64,000 nucleotides of DNA from positions 88,755,784 to 88,819,783 of the forward strand of contig NC_064563.1 of the NCBI RefSeq assembly GCF_937001465.1, written 5' to 3'. Each line of letters starts with the position of its first letter. The first letter of the stretch is position 1. This document shows, one piece after another, positions 63,980-64,000 of the stretch. The translations under genes and the position numbers were made by a program. Source of the stretch: Orcinus orca (taxonomy: Eukaryota > Chordata > Mammalia > Artiodactyla > Delphinidae). The notes beneath the pieces are model-generated. The model saw nothing but the letters and a program-made list of their open reading frames with translations, searched no databases and was not told the DNA's origin.

Positions 63980-64000
63980 ACCAGTGTTTCTCAAACTTGA
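63980..64000. repeat. Possible MER5A-type element start, cut by window end
   Basis: The window ends in ccagtgtttctcaaacttga, which matches the terminal CAGTGGTTCTCAAA of MER5-type hAT elements. Only about 20 bases are visible. Confidence 0.4.

Overview
This is a window of mammalian genomic DNA, almost certainly from a cetacean. Five copies of a tRNA-Glu-derived CHR-type SINE, the family typical of whales and dolphins, begin on the minus strand with GGGCTTCCCTGGTGGCGCAG. They sit among older mammalian repeats (MIR, L2, L3/CR1, MER5A-like, L1). There are no bacterial genes, operons, CRISPR arrays or viral genes.

The window holds the 3' end of one gene, ZBTB20, on the plus strand. Positions 1-25006 are intron. 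The large coding exon (25007-26611) encodes the BTB/POZ domain, the long disordered linker and the first C2H2 zinc finger. A 10,993-base intron (26612-37604) splits the linker between fingers 1 and 2. The terminal exon begins at 37605, encodes fingers 2-5 and ends the reading frame at 38024-38026. Joined at the predicted splice sites, the frame from ATG 25027 gives 668 residues, the length I recall for the shorter human isoform. The extra N-terminus of the 741-residue isoform is not in the window.

From 38027 to about 62515 is a very long 3' untranslated region of about 24.5 kb. Three things support it: almost no interspersed repeats (one SINE, against a repeat-rich intron just upstream), strong poly(A) signals at its end (AATAAA 62309, ATTAAA 62493), and the mir-568 hairpin (60552-60646), a microRNA known to be hosted by ZBTB20. 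The region after 62515 looks intergenic and carries old repeats again.

The observations I find most interesting are: the microRNA hairpin inside the mRNA's own 3'UTR, with a CpG-rich patch just upstream; a C12 tract followed by a dense G-run cluster just after the donor of the BTB exon; a 115-base AG-free stretch before the last acceptor; a possible decayed coding sequence at 3300-3960; and a palindromic transposon remnant split by a SINE. I found no convincing new protein system. All identifications are by eye; no alignment or folding was run.
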